Part shown: positions 1 through 7,174 of the stretch, piece after piece | Position numbering within the stretch: the stretch's first letter is position 1 | Layout: each line of letters begins with the position of its first letter | NCBI GenBank assembly: GCA_910578555.1 | Contig: CAJTPS010000005.1 | Span: 155,204-219,203 of the forward strand | Reading direction: 5' to 3' | Source: an uncultured Lachnospiraceae bacterium | GTDB lineage: Bacteria > Bacillota > Clostridia > Lachnospirales > Lachnospiraceae | DNA length: 64,000 bases | Notes under the pieces: model-generated | What the model was told of the DNA's origin: nothing | The model's database searches: none | Seen by the model: the letters and a program-made list of their open reading frames with translations, nothing else | Translations under genes and position numbers: made by a program

Positions 1-530
1 AATTTTGCAAAATATAGTCTGTTCTCTTCCGAATTCTCAACATATGGTGCTATCGTCATTAATCCTTTTATCACAATATTAGGTAATTTGGCTATTTCTT
101 CTACAAGAGAAACCGCATCCTGCGTCGTTACTCCGAATTTCGACTCTTCGCCTGCGACATTTACTTCCACAAGAATAGATACCTTCACGTTTTTTCGAAC
201 AGCTTCTTTGCTGATCTCCTCGGCAAGCCGCAAGGAATCCACACTGTGTATCAGCCAGACTTTATCCACAATATATTTTACCTTATTGCGCTGTAGATGT
301 CCGATCATATGCCAGCGGATATCTTTCGGCATCTGTTCATACTTCTCTATCAGTTCCTGCACCTTATTCTCTCCGAAGTCGCGACAGCCGGCTTCGTACG
401 CCTCCCACAGCATTGCGACCGGTTTGGTCTTGCTGACTGCGATTAGCTTCACGGATGTCTCACTGCGTCCGCTTCTGGCACATGCCGCTTTGATATTTTT
501 CTGTACAACCTGAAGATTTTCCCGAATCAT
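1..530 (-). CDS. yggS: YggS/PROSC-family PLP-binding protein, 3' part cut by window edge
   Basis: Reading the minus strand from an ATG at 530 gives about 176 residues that run off the left edge without a stop. The product starts MIRENLQVVQKNI and carries the family signatures AVSKTKP (the Lys that binds pyridoxal phosphate), GENKVQEL, WHMIGHLQRNK, HSVDS and VEVNVAGEESKFG. Known family members are PLP-binding proteins of PLP and amino-acid homeostasis, without a demonstrated catalytic activity. A purine-rich AGAAAGG precedes the start. It lies just downstream of the HlyD-like gene on the same strand. In many Clostridia yggS stands next to sepF and division genes, but that part lies outside the window. 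Confidence 0.93.
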   Translation of the reverse strand, partial: MIRENLQVVQKNIKAACARSGRSETSVKLIAVSKTKPVAMLWEAYEAGCRDFGENKVQELIEKYEQMPKDIRWHMIGHLQRNKVKYIVDKVWLIHSVDSLRLAEEISKEAVRKNVKVSILVEVNVAGEESKFGVTTQDAVSLVEEIAKLPNIVIKGLMTIAPYVENSEENRLYFAK

Positions 531-627
531 ATATTATGTAAACCTTTCTGACTTCCGGCCAACCAAACAGTAACTGTCTGTATGGCAGTATGTCAACATA
601 GATTGCTGCCTGTCAACAAACCGAAAC

Positions 628-2025
628 CTATTCGTATATAAACTGATTATCATTTACCAGGGATGCATCCAGCACAATATGATCATAGACATTTAAACCG
701 TATACCGTATTGGACCGCACGATCGAATATTCCTCGTTTTCATATAGGACGTTTACCTGCTTGAAGTCCGCGTATCCTTTATTAATATTATATACGCCGG
801 TAAGAGAGCCCGTTTTGCTGATGGCAAATTTCTCCGTCGATTCCGGTTTCACGATATAATTTCCGGCACGCAGGATCGTATCGTCCAGATAATATTCCGT
901 CTCTGTGGCATCATAGATCGTCGTAGGCACAAACTCTGTCGTGGCATTGCCTTCCTCGTCATAAGTTTCCAGCAGTACGCCGTCACTGTTGCTGTTGCCG
1001 CCTTTCGTCAGGTATTCTCTCGGCACGATAAAGAATTCCTTTTCCACAATGGCGGAATTAGGAATCTTAAGTCCTTTCTCATCTTCCAGCAGCAGCTCTA
1101 TGTCGATAAACCGGTCATTACAGAAAGTGATCATGGAATTGGTAAATGTCAGTGAGACAAACGTGTCCCCGGCCTCGTTCGTGTAGGGGTCTACCGTTCC
1201 CCAGGAGGTGTACTGGTTCTTTAAAAACTTGACTTCTACAACTTCTTTCTCCACAAGCTGTTCGACAATGTCTTCATCCTCCACATAGATGACAATCGAC
1301 CAGTCCTCGCTGGTAGATAACTTATATACGGGATCTCCCTTGGCAATGAGCTCATTGTTGACCAAATGCTGTTTTTCATACTGTTTCTGATCAAAAAGCT
1401 CTTTGGTCAGAGCCTCCGGCTTTAATCCTTCGAATCCATCGATATAGTATGTAACAATTCCGCTTTTGGCTGCATTGCGGTAATTGACAAACGAGGTGCC
1501 TGAAGCGCCGTTCAGAGCGCTGGCATTCTCCAGAATATTATAATTGGAGAGCTTTAATACGGTTCCCTCCACACTGTATTTAAAATTATACACATCCATA
1601 AACTGTGTCCGGTCAAAACGGCTTGTAAAAGCCGTGATCTCTGTCTTTAATTCTGACAGATCGTCATCCGACAAAGTGTTTTCGCCGCTTTCACTGGCAT
1701 GGATATAATCTGAGAGCTTCCCCGTCTCATCTACGGTATAAATCAGATTGCCGACAGCAACACGCTCGCCTTCTCTTGCAAAATAATTGATATATCCCGC
1801 ATCACTGCTCGTCACGATTTCCTCGGTGCGCAGCGCAATACCGGTATAGATGCTGTTAGAAGACAGAGAACCCTCCTTGACGCTGTAGCCGACAATATGT
1901 TCCGTCTTGAAATATGCCGCCACACCAATCAGCACATAGATAAAGATGGCGGCAAAGATCAACATACCGATATTCAAATTCAGCGGACGCCTGTATTTAG
2001 TTACCTTCCTTCCGTTGTCTGCCAC
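628..2025 (-). CDS. HlyD-like membrane adaptor protein
   Basis: A 465-residue protein with one N-terminal membrane segment (about residues 19-39), then a beta-rich extracellular part with the sequence SSDAGYINYFAREGERVAVGNLIYTV, which resembles the lipoyl/biotinyl-like hairpin of HlyD adaptors. The first ATG is at 2037, but a clear TGGAGG with five bases spacing precedes the GTG at 2025, so that start is preferred. No ABC ATPase or permease partner is next to it, so an export role is not supported by context; its neighbour is yggS. The family assignment comes from the topology and the lipoyl-like motif. The substrate is unknown. Confidence 0.72.
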   Translation of the reverse strand: MADNGRKVTKYRRPLNLNIGMLIFAAIFIYVLIGVAAYFKTEHIVGYSVKEGSLSSNSIYTGIALRTEEIVTSSDAGYINYFAREGERVAVGNLIYTVDETGKLSDYIHASESGENTLSDDDLSELKTEITAFTSRFDRTQFMDVYNFKYSVEGTVLKLSNYNILENASALNGASGTSFVNYRNAAKSGIVTYYIDGFEGLKPEALTKELFDQKQYEKQHLVNNELIAKGDPVYKLSTSEDWSIVIYVEDEDIVEQLVEKEVVEVKFLKNQYTSWGTVDPYTNEAGDTFVSLTFTNSMITFCNDRFIDIELLLEDEKGLKIPNSAIVEKEFFIVPREYLTKGGNSNSDGVLLETYDEEGNATTEFVPTTIYDATETEYYLDDTILRAGNYIVKPESTEKFAISKTGSLTGVYNINKGYADFKQVNVLYENEEYSIVRSNTVYGLNVYDHIVLDASLVNDNQFIYE

Positions 2026-2131
2026 GCTAACCTCCATGATTTTGCTTCGCGGTCACACTAACCTTTCATGTCAGAGCAGATTACTGTTGCGATCCACAAC
2101 AATTATTATGACAATTTACGTACTGACATAC

Positions 2132-2157
2132 AAAAACCCCGGCTGCCCGAGGTTTTT
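2132..2157 (-). terminator. Hairpin terminator, probably bidirectional
   Basis: Inverted repeat AAAAACCCCGG / CCGAGGTTTTT with a four-base loop and one mismatch. It has a T run on either strand and lies just beyond the stop of the P-loop gene and before the HlyD-like gene. It fits an intrinsic terminator for the P-loop transcript. Confidence 0.75.
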
Positions 2158-2189
2158 ATGGAATTACACACTTATAGATTATGTATCGT

Positions 2190-2609
2190 TTATAAAGAAA
2201 TAATAACCTTGGATTTCAATTCTTCGGGTAATGCACTCTCCTCAACGGAAATGCTCACTACAAACTCAACATTGAATTTTGTACCGATGGTTTCTAATTT
2301 TGCAATCGTAGCGCCGATTTCATTTTCATTCAGGCAGGCAATTTTTAAAAAGCTGTCAAAATACATATGCTGCAGATCATGATCCTGCGAGATGATCCCG
2401 CAGATAAAACCGATAAACTCATCGCTGTTCGTCACCAGATAATCGGAGACATCAATCAGTCTGATTTTATTGTTCAACTCGAACATATGCTTGGTACTCT
2501 TGTCGAGATAAACAACGTTTCCCTGTACACTTTTGATCTCCGCATTTACTTTATCCAATAAATGTTTGGTCTTCCCTTTCCCTTTATTGCCTACGATTAA
2601 TTGCACCAT
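2190..2609 (-). CDS. Small P-loop ATP-binding protein, function unknown
   Basis: A 139-residue protein with a Walker A-like motif at the N-terminus (GNKGKGKTKH, residues 7-16) and a long helical remainder. No clear Walker B or DExx motif is visible. AGGAGGG lies seven bases before the ATG. It has its own promoter and its own terminator, so it is probably a single-gene unit between the dac gene and the HlyD-like gene. Similar short ATPases in Clostridia are sometimes labelled PilT-like, but there are no pilus genes here and I do not assign a role. Confidence 0.75.
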   Translation of the reverse strand: MVQLIVGNKGKGKTKHLLDKVNAEIKSVQGNVVYLDKSTKHMFELNNKIRLIDVSDYLVTNSDEFIGFICGIISQDHDLQHMYFDSFLKIACLNENEIGATIAKLETIGTKFNVEFVVSISVEESALPEELKSKVIISL

Positions 2610-2668
2610 GGCGAAACCCTCCTAAAGTAAATTATTATGATATCTTTGATATTACTTCGTCTATCCAT

Positions 2669-2697
2669 ATTATAAGGGAAAGACATTAAAAAAACAA
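2669..2697 (-). promoter_or_regulatory. Sigma-A-type promoter of the P-loop gene
   Basis: On the minus strand, TTGTTT (2692-2697), 17 bases, then a perfect TATAAT (2669-2674). The start of the P-loop gene lies about 60 bases downstream. Confidence 0.7.
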
Positions 2698-2705
2698 CTA
2701 AAAAC

Positions 2706-3698
2706 TTATTTGACCAGTCCCAATAATTTTGTCATATCCGCGTACAGATCATCTCCGGAAGTGTCTTTCATGATAACCGATATATACGGTGTACCGTCAC
2801 TGCTCCTGGATAACAGAATCAGGCAGTGTCCTGCCGCATTGGTGGTTCCCGTTTTTCCGCCGATTACAGTGACGTTCGGCGGCATCTCCTGCGTACCTTT
2901 CAGGTACCGGTTCGAATTATTCACCTCTAATGACTTCTCGGCCCCGTTTCTGTCCGTGTACACCGTCGAGTAGGAAGTCATCTGGATGATCTGGTTGAAA
3001 AGATCATATTGCAAAGCCTCCTGAAATATCAGGTACAGGTCATACGCCGTCACATAATGACCCTCCTGTGTCAGCCCGTTGGGATTGGCAAAATTACAGT
3101 TTGTAGCGCCGAGCTCGGCTGCCTCTTTATTCATGAGCGCAACAAACTCATCCACGGAACCGGCAACCCCTTCCGCAATCAGAATCGCCACATCATTGGA
3201 GGACTGAATCAGCAGAATATGTAACGCCTGATCCAGAGTCATCTGATCTCCCGGATTCAAACCGCTGAGCACCGCTCCAGGCTCTGTAACCTTCACATTT
3301 TCGGACGCAGTCAGCATCTGGTCGGTGGAACCGTGTTTTATCGCAACAAGCGCCGTCATGATCTTCGTCAGGCTGGCCGGATTCACCTGTGTATTTGCAT
3401 TCTTTGCATAAAGTGTCTTTAGATTCTTGGTGTCAAACAGCGCAGCCGCGCCAACCTCGGATAAGTCTATTCCGACCGCTTTCACATCATCGCTCACAAC
3501 GCACAGATCTGCTGCAAAAGGTTCCAGCGTTTCCTGATTCGTCGTATTTAAGAGTTGAAAACTGCTCACGTCATTATTCAGTTTATATGCCATATCGTAC
3601 TTGCTGCCGCCGCAGCCTGTCAGAAGTATTAAAAGCGCAAGGAACGAGGCAGACAGTTTTCGTATGGAATTACTATTTGTACATTTCACGCCACTCAA
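2706..3698 (-). CDS. D-alanyl-D-alanine carboxypeptidase, DacF/PBP5 type lipoprotein
   Basis: A 330-residue S11-family serine peptidase that would trim the terminal D-Ala from peptidoglycan stem peptides outside the membrane. The three active-site motifs are present: SLTK (about 109-112), SSN (about 166-168) and KTGT (about 280). The N-terminus has a hydrophobic stretch ending in LTGC, a lipobox, so a membrane-anchored lipoprotein is likely. The start is uncertain: a TTG at 3698 follows AGAGGAG by only three bases, while a GTG at 3689 has 12-base spacing. The gene overlaps the end of the mgsA-like gene and is last in the cell-shape cluster. Confidence 0.93.
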   Translation of the reverse strand: MSGVKCTNSNSIRKLSASFLALLILLTGCGGSKYDMAYKLNNDVSSFQLLNTTNQETLEPFAADLCVVSDDVKAVGIDLSEVGAAALFDTKNLKTLYAKNANTQVNPASLTKIMTALVAIKHGSTDQMLTASENVKVTEPGAVLSGLNPGDQMTLDQALHILLIQSSNDVAILIAEGVAGSVDEFVALMNKEAAELGATNCNFANPNGLTQEGHYVTAYDLYLIFQEALQYDLFNQIIQMTSYSTVYTDRNGAEKSLEVNNSNRYLKGTQEMPPNVTVIGGKTGTTNAAGHCLILLSRSSDGTPYISVIMKDTSGDDLYADMTKLLGLVK

Positions 3699-4068
3699 GG
3701 TCTCCTCTGTCGAGTGATTTGATCAACAGTTCTGCTGAAGCCAGATTCGTAGCAAGCGGTATGTTATGTCTGTCGCACAGCATAACCACATTGTTGACAT
3801 CCGGTTCATGTGATTTCGGATACAACGGATCACGCAGGAAAATAACGAGGTCGATCTGGTTATGCTCGATCTGCGCACCGATCTGCTGCGCGCCTCCCAG
3901 ATGCCCGGCCAGATATTTATGAATCGTCAGATTCGTTACTTCTTCAATCAGCCTGCCTGTCGTTCCTGTTGCAAACAATTCATTTTTGCTTAAAATCCCC
4001 CGATACGCAATACAAAAGTTCTGCATCAGCTTTTTCTTTGCATCATGCGCAATTAATGCAATGTTCAT
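3673..4068 (-). CDS. mgsA: Methylglyoxal synthase-like protein with altered active site
   Basis: A 131-residue protein matching methylglyoxal synthase over its whole length: AHD near residue 9, FATGTTGRLI, LGG.QQIGA, RDPL and HEPDV. The family converts dihydroxyacetone phosphate to methylglyoxal. By alignment with E. coli MgsA (constant offset of 11), Asp20, Asp91, His98 and Asp101 are kept, but the catalytic base Asp71 is Ala60 here (GGAQQ instead of GGDQQ). Activity is therefore doubtful. The ATG at 4068 is chosen over a GTG at 4080 because AAAGAAGG touches the GTG. It lies between rodA and the carboxypeptidase gene. Confidence 0.88.
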   Translation of the reverse strand: MNIALIAHDAKKKLMQNFCIAYRGILSKNELFATGTTGRLIEEVTNLTIHKYLAGHLGGAQQIGAQIEHNQIDLVIFLRDPLYPKSHEPDVNNVVMLCDRHNIPLATNLASAELLIKSLDRGDLEWREMYK

Positions 4069-4095
4069 AATTGATAACACCCTTCTTTGACTATA

Positions 4096-5199
4096 TTATT
4101 TTTTGCACTGTAATCGTACATTCAGTACGAACCCTACCCCGATATACAGACTGACCAGCGAAGTCAATCCATAGCTGACAAATGGAAGCGGTATCCCCGT
4201 GTTCGGAATGACAAAAGTGGCCACTGATATATTGATCATTCCCTGGAACCCGATTAGCGCTGCCACCCCCGCGGCAATAATCGTCCCCGCCAGATCTTTT
4301 GCCCTCCTAGCTACCATAATACATTCAAATGCAATTAAAATCAATAAGACAATTACGCTACATCCTCCTACAAAACCGAATTCTTCCCCGATAACCGCGT
4401 AAATAAAGTCAGTCTGCGGTTCAGAAATAAAATTTCCGCTTTTTACGGAGGTAAATTCATTATTCTTGTATCCCTTTCCGTATAACATGCCGGAACCGAT
4501 GGCTGTGACAGAATTATTCTGTTGATAAGCCTCCGCATTGGCATATTCGTCCGGATAGATAAATGCCAGAATACGCTTCTGCTGGTAGGAATCAATAATC
4601 TCCTGATCCGGCTGCAGCACAAGCGTCAGCAGAATTACAAAAGTCGGAACCGCCACTGCAATAGCCATAATGATATATTTCCAGCTGATGCCGCCAACGA
4701 ACAGAATAATGCAGAACAGCAACACGATCATGATACTCGTGGACATATCCGGCTGTTTATAGATGAGCGCAATCGGCGGTATAAAGAATAACACACACAT
4801 GCCGATCACTTTCAGGGAGCCCATCTCATCTTTATGCTTCATGATAAACTGTGCAAAGAAAAGCAGGAGCAGGATTTTGGCCGTCTCCGAAGGCTGAAAC
4901 TGGATACCGAAAATATTCAGCCATCTCTGTGCACCGCCGCGTTCTACGCCTTTCTGCCTGACAAGTTCCAGAAGCACTATGTTAGCCGCATACATCAGCC
5001 AGTAAAACCGCAGAATAATCGAATAATCAAACAGGGACAGAACCACCATCAGAAAGAATCCCAGAACAAAACCTGCAATCTGCCTCGATTGAAGGGATTC
5101 CTGCGCGCTGCCGATCGCAAAGATTCCGATCCAGGTCAGCGCCGCCACCAGCGCAATCAATTTAAAGTCATAATCCCGTATATGGTATTGTCGTGCCAT
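4096..5199 (-). CDS. rodA: RodA, SEDS peptidoglycan glycosyltransferase
   Basis: A 367-residue polytopic membrane protein of the FtsW/RodA/SpoVE family, which polymerises lipid II. Family signatures visible are QPSETAKILLLLF, KQPDMSTSI, the extracellular stretch with SGNFISEPQTDFIYAVIGEEFGF, and the C-terminal NTGIPLPFVSYG. It is assigned to RodA rather than FtsW because mrdA (PBP2), mreBCD and min genes share the operon. AAAGGAG precedes the ATG. Together with MrdA it would form the elongasome synthase pair. Confidence 0.95.
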   Translation of the reverse strand: MARQYHIRDYDFKLIALVAALTWIGIFAIGSAQESLQSRQIAGFVLGFFLMVVLSLFDYSIILRFYWLMYAANIVLLELVRQKGVERGGAQRWLNIFGIQFQPSETAKILLLLFFAQFIMKHKDEMGSLKVIGMCVLFFIPPIALIYKQPDMSTSIMIVLLFCIILFVGGISWKYIIMAIAVAVPTFVILLTLVLQPDQEIIDSYQQKRILAFIYPDEYANAEAYQQNNSVTAIGSGMLYGKGYKNNEFTSVKSGNFISEPQTDFIYAVIGEEFGFVGGCSVIVLLILIAFECIMVARRAKDLAGTIIAAGVAALIGFQGMINISVATFVIPNTGIPLPFVSYGLTSLVSLYIGVGFVLNVRLQCKK

Positions 5200-5263
5200 T
5201 GAAACGGCTCCTTTCCGGGCAGTCTGTCGTGTCCTTTACCGCCTGCCAGTCAGTGCATGCGGC

Positions 5264-5530
5264 TTAATCATGATTCAGATCCAGGATGGGTATATTGGCG
5301 TAGAGCGTCGGATTCTTTAAGCTGCGCCCTTTACTTCCTGTTTTTGTGATCTGTATTTCCATACTTTTCGTGTCGATCTTCATGTATTTGGAGATCACCT
5401 TCGCGATATCGTTCTTGATCATCTCCATCATCTCCGGTGAACAGTTGACGCGATCGGATATCAGAAGAATCTTTAACCGGTCTTTCGCGATCTCTCTGGA
5501 GCTTTTCCGTTTTAAAATATTTTTAAACAC
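5264..5530 (-). CDS. minE: Cell division topological specificity factor MinE
   Basis: An 88-residue MinE. The N-terminal amphipathic segment MFKNILKRKSS (membrane targeting) is followed by the DRLKILLISDR segment that contacts MinD, and the C-terminal dimerisation part includes SPEMMEMIKNDI and a beta strand. MinE stimulates MinD ATPase and restricts MinCD to the poles. The start is a GTG preceded by GGGGGGATTGCA. It sits 11 bases after minD, so the two are almost certainly cotranscribed. A Min system with MinE rather than only DivIVA is known in Clostridia. Confidence 0.95.
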   Translation of the reverse strand: MFKNILKRKSSREIAKDRLKILLISDRVNCSPEMMEMIKNDIAKVISKYMKIDTKSMEIQITKTGSKGRSLKNPTLYANIPILDLNHD

Positions 5531-5541
5531 TGCAATCCCCC

Positions 5542-6333
5542 CTAACCCTTGTGAAAGATACCTGACACTCTCGCCCAGAAAGAAACTCCTTTTTCAAAAT
5601 CAAGAAAAGGCACCTCTCTTCCGAGTACTCTGTGACAGATATTCTGATAGGCTCTGCCCGCCAGCGTATTATTACCGACCAGCGGTTCTCCCTGATTCGT
5701 GGCAATCACCACATTCTCATCATCCGGAACCATTCCGATGAGCGGTAAGGAAAGGATGTCCACCACATCTTCCGACGACATCATGTCCCCGCGCCTGATC
5801 ATGTCATAGCGGATGCGGTTTATCACCAAATCTATCTTATGTATCTCATTAGCTTCCAGAAGCCCGATGATCCGGTCTGCATCCCGGATTGCGGACACTT
5901 CCGGCGTCGTGACGACGAGCGCCCTGTCCGCACCGGCGATCGCATTCTGGAATCCCTGTTCAATGCCTGCCGGACAGTCCAGTATAATATAGTCGAACTG
6001 ATCCTTCAGATGGCTGATCATTCTGACCATCTGGGAAGGATTCACGGCACTTTTATCCCTTGTCTGCGCGGAAGGAAGCAGGAAGAGGGTCGGATATCTC
6101 TTATCCCGTATGATCGCTTGCTTGATGCGGCAGTTTCCTTCCACCACATCCACCAGATTATAGACGATCCGGTTTTCCAGTCCCATGACAACATCCAGAT
6201 TACGCAGTCCGATATCGGTATCGATCAGTATTACTTTCTTCCCCATAGCTGCCAGACCTGTACCAACATTTGCGGTCGTAGTGGTCTTGCCTACGCCGCC
6301 TTTCCCTGATGTGACGACAATTACTTCACTCAT
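5542..6333 (-). CDS. minD: Septum site-determining ATPase MinD
   Basis: A 263-residue deviant-Walker ParA-type ATPase: SGKGGVGKTTTTANVG (residues 9-24), IDTDIGLRNLDVVMGLENR, and DCPAGIEQGFQNA. MinD binds the membrane as an ATP dimer, recruits MinC and is displaced by MinE. The C-terminal end (about FWARVSGIFHKG) is the short amphipathic membrane-targeting helix. The gene lies between minC and minE, with a 139-base gap toward minC that holds a two-hairpin repeat. Confidence 0.96.
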   Translation of the reverse strand: MSEVIVVTSGKGGVGKTTTTANVGTGLAAMGKKVILIDTDIGLRNLDVVMGLENRIVYNLVDVVEGNCRIKQAIIRDKRYPTLFLLPSAQTRDKSAVNPSQMVRMISHLKDQFDYIILDCPAGIEQGFQNAIAGADRALVVTTPEVSAIRDADRIIGLLEANEIHKIDLVINRIRYDMIRRGDMMSSEDVVDILSLPLIGMVPDDENVVIATNQGEPLVGNNTLAGRAYQNICHRVLGREVPFLDFEKGVSFWARVSGIFHKG

Positions 6334-6381
6334 ATCTTCTCATTGACCTCCTGAATATGATGTATTATCGTCCCCTGACCA

Positions 6382-6431
6382 AAAGATAATTTCGCAGAAA
6401 TTATCTTTACGAGATTTGCTTCGCAAACTCG
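6382..6431 (+). repeat. Two-hairpin repeat element, copy A (minC-minD gap)
   Basis: The first hairpin is a perfect 12-bp stem, AAAGATAATTTC / GAAATTATCTTT with loop GCA (6382-6408). One base later comes the second hairpin CGAG-A-TTTGC / GCAAA-CTCG with loop TTC (6410-6431). The second hairpin matches the other copies in the window, but the first has a completely different stem sequence. It lies antisense to the min transcript, unlike most other copies. Confidence 0.85.
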
Positions 6432-6472
6432 GCATATTTGCTGCCGTTTCACGATCCCGTCTCTGTCCGGCA

Positions 6473-7153
6473 TCAAACCGGCAGATCGTTCAGTAATTCT
6501 TTGGTAATGGGTTCTATTATGACTCTGGCGTTCTCTACATAAGCAATCTTCGGCTGAATCTTAGGTTTGATCGACCATTTGCTTTGTTTCTCTGAAGTCT
6601 TATATTTGAAATCACCGATTTTAAGCTTCTCCGGTGACATTTCAAGCGCAACGACAAAATGTCCCTCTTCCCCGTTGCCGCCGGCGTAGGCCTGTCCATA
6701 GAGCCCGCCGAGCACGACGATGTCCTTGTTTGATATGACGCTTGCACCCGGATACACATCCCCAAGCACGATCAGACTGTTTTCTGTTTCCAGAACCTGC
6801 CCGTCTTTCAGTGTTCCCTTATAGAACTGGCCGGCGTTTTCCATCGCCTGCTGATGATAAGAAACTTTCTGCAACGCTTTGACAAAATTTTTGTTTGTCT
6901 CATCATTTTTACCCATGATGCACACTACGTTTAAGGCGGAATTGGCGGTAATCGTGTTCACAAGCTGGCGTTCTTCCTGATCGGACAGGCTCCGTCCCTC
7001 AAAGGAAAGCACCATACTGGCATCTTTAAAGAAATGCGCAGATTCCCTGAACTTAAACGCAATCTCCTCCAGAAGCTGCGCAAAAGGCATCTCTTCATCC
7101 AGATAAATGGACAGCCCGTTTTGAAAACTTTTAATAACAACCGGATTTTTCAT
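6473..7153 (-). CDS. minC: Septum site-determining protein MinC
   Basis: A 226-residue MinC, the FtsZ-polymer inhibitor that MinD recruits to the membrane. The N-terminal domain (about 1-100) holds the FtsZ-inhibiting fold. The C-terminal beta-helix domain is clear from NSLIVLGDVYPGASVISNKDIVVLGGLYGQAYAG, which binds MinD. GGAGGAGAATC precedes the ATG. The gene follows mrdA by 21 bases in the same operon. Confidence 0.93.
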   Translation of the reverse strand: MKNPVVIKSFQNGLSIYLDEEMPFAQLLEEIAFKFRESAHFFKDASMVLSFEGRSLSDQEERQLVNTITANSALNVVCIMGKNDETNKNFVKALQKVSYHQQAMENAGQFYKGTLKDGQVLETENSLIVLGDVYPGASVISNKDIVVLGGLYGQAYAGGNGEEGHFVVALEMSPEKLKIGDFKYKTSEKQSKWSIKPKIQPKIAYVENARVIIEPITKELLNDLPV

Positions 7154-7174
7154 GATTCTCCTCCATCTGACGAC

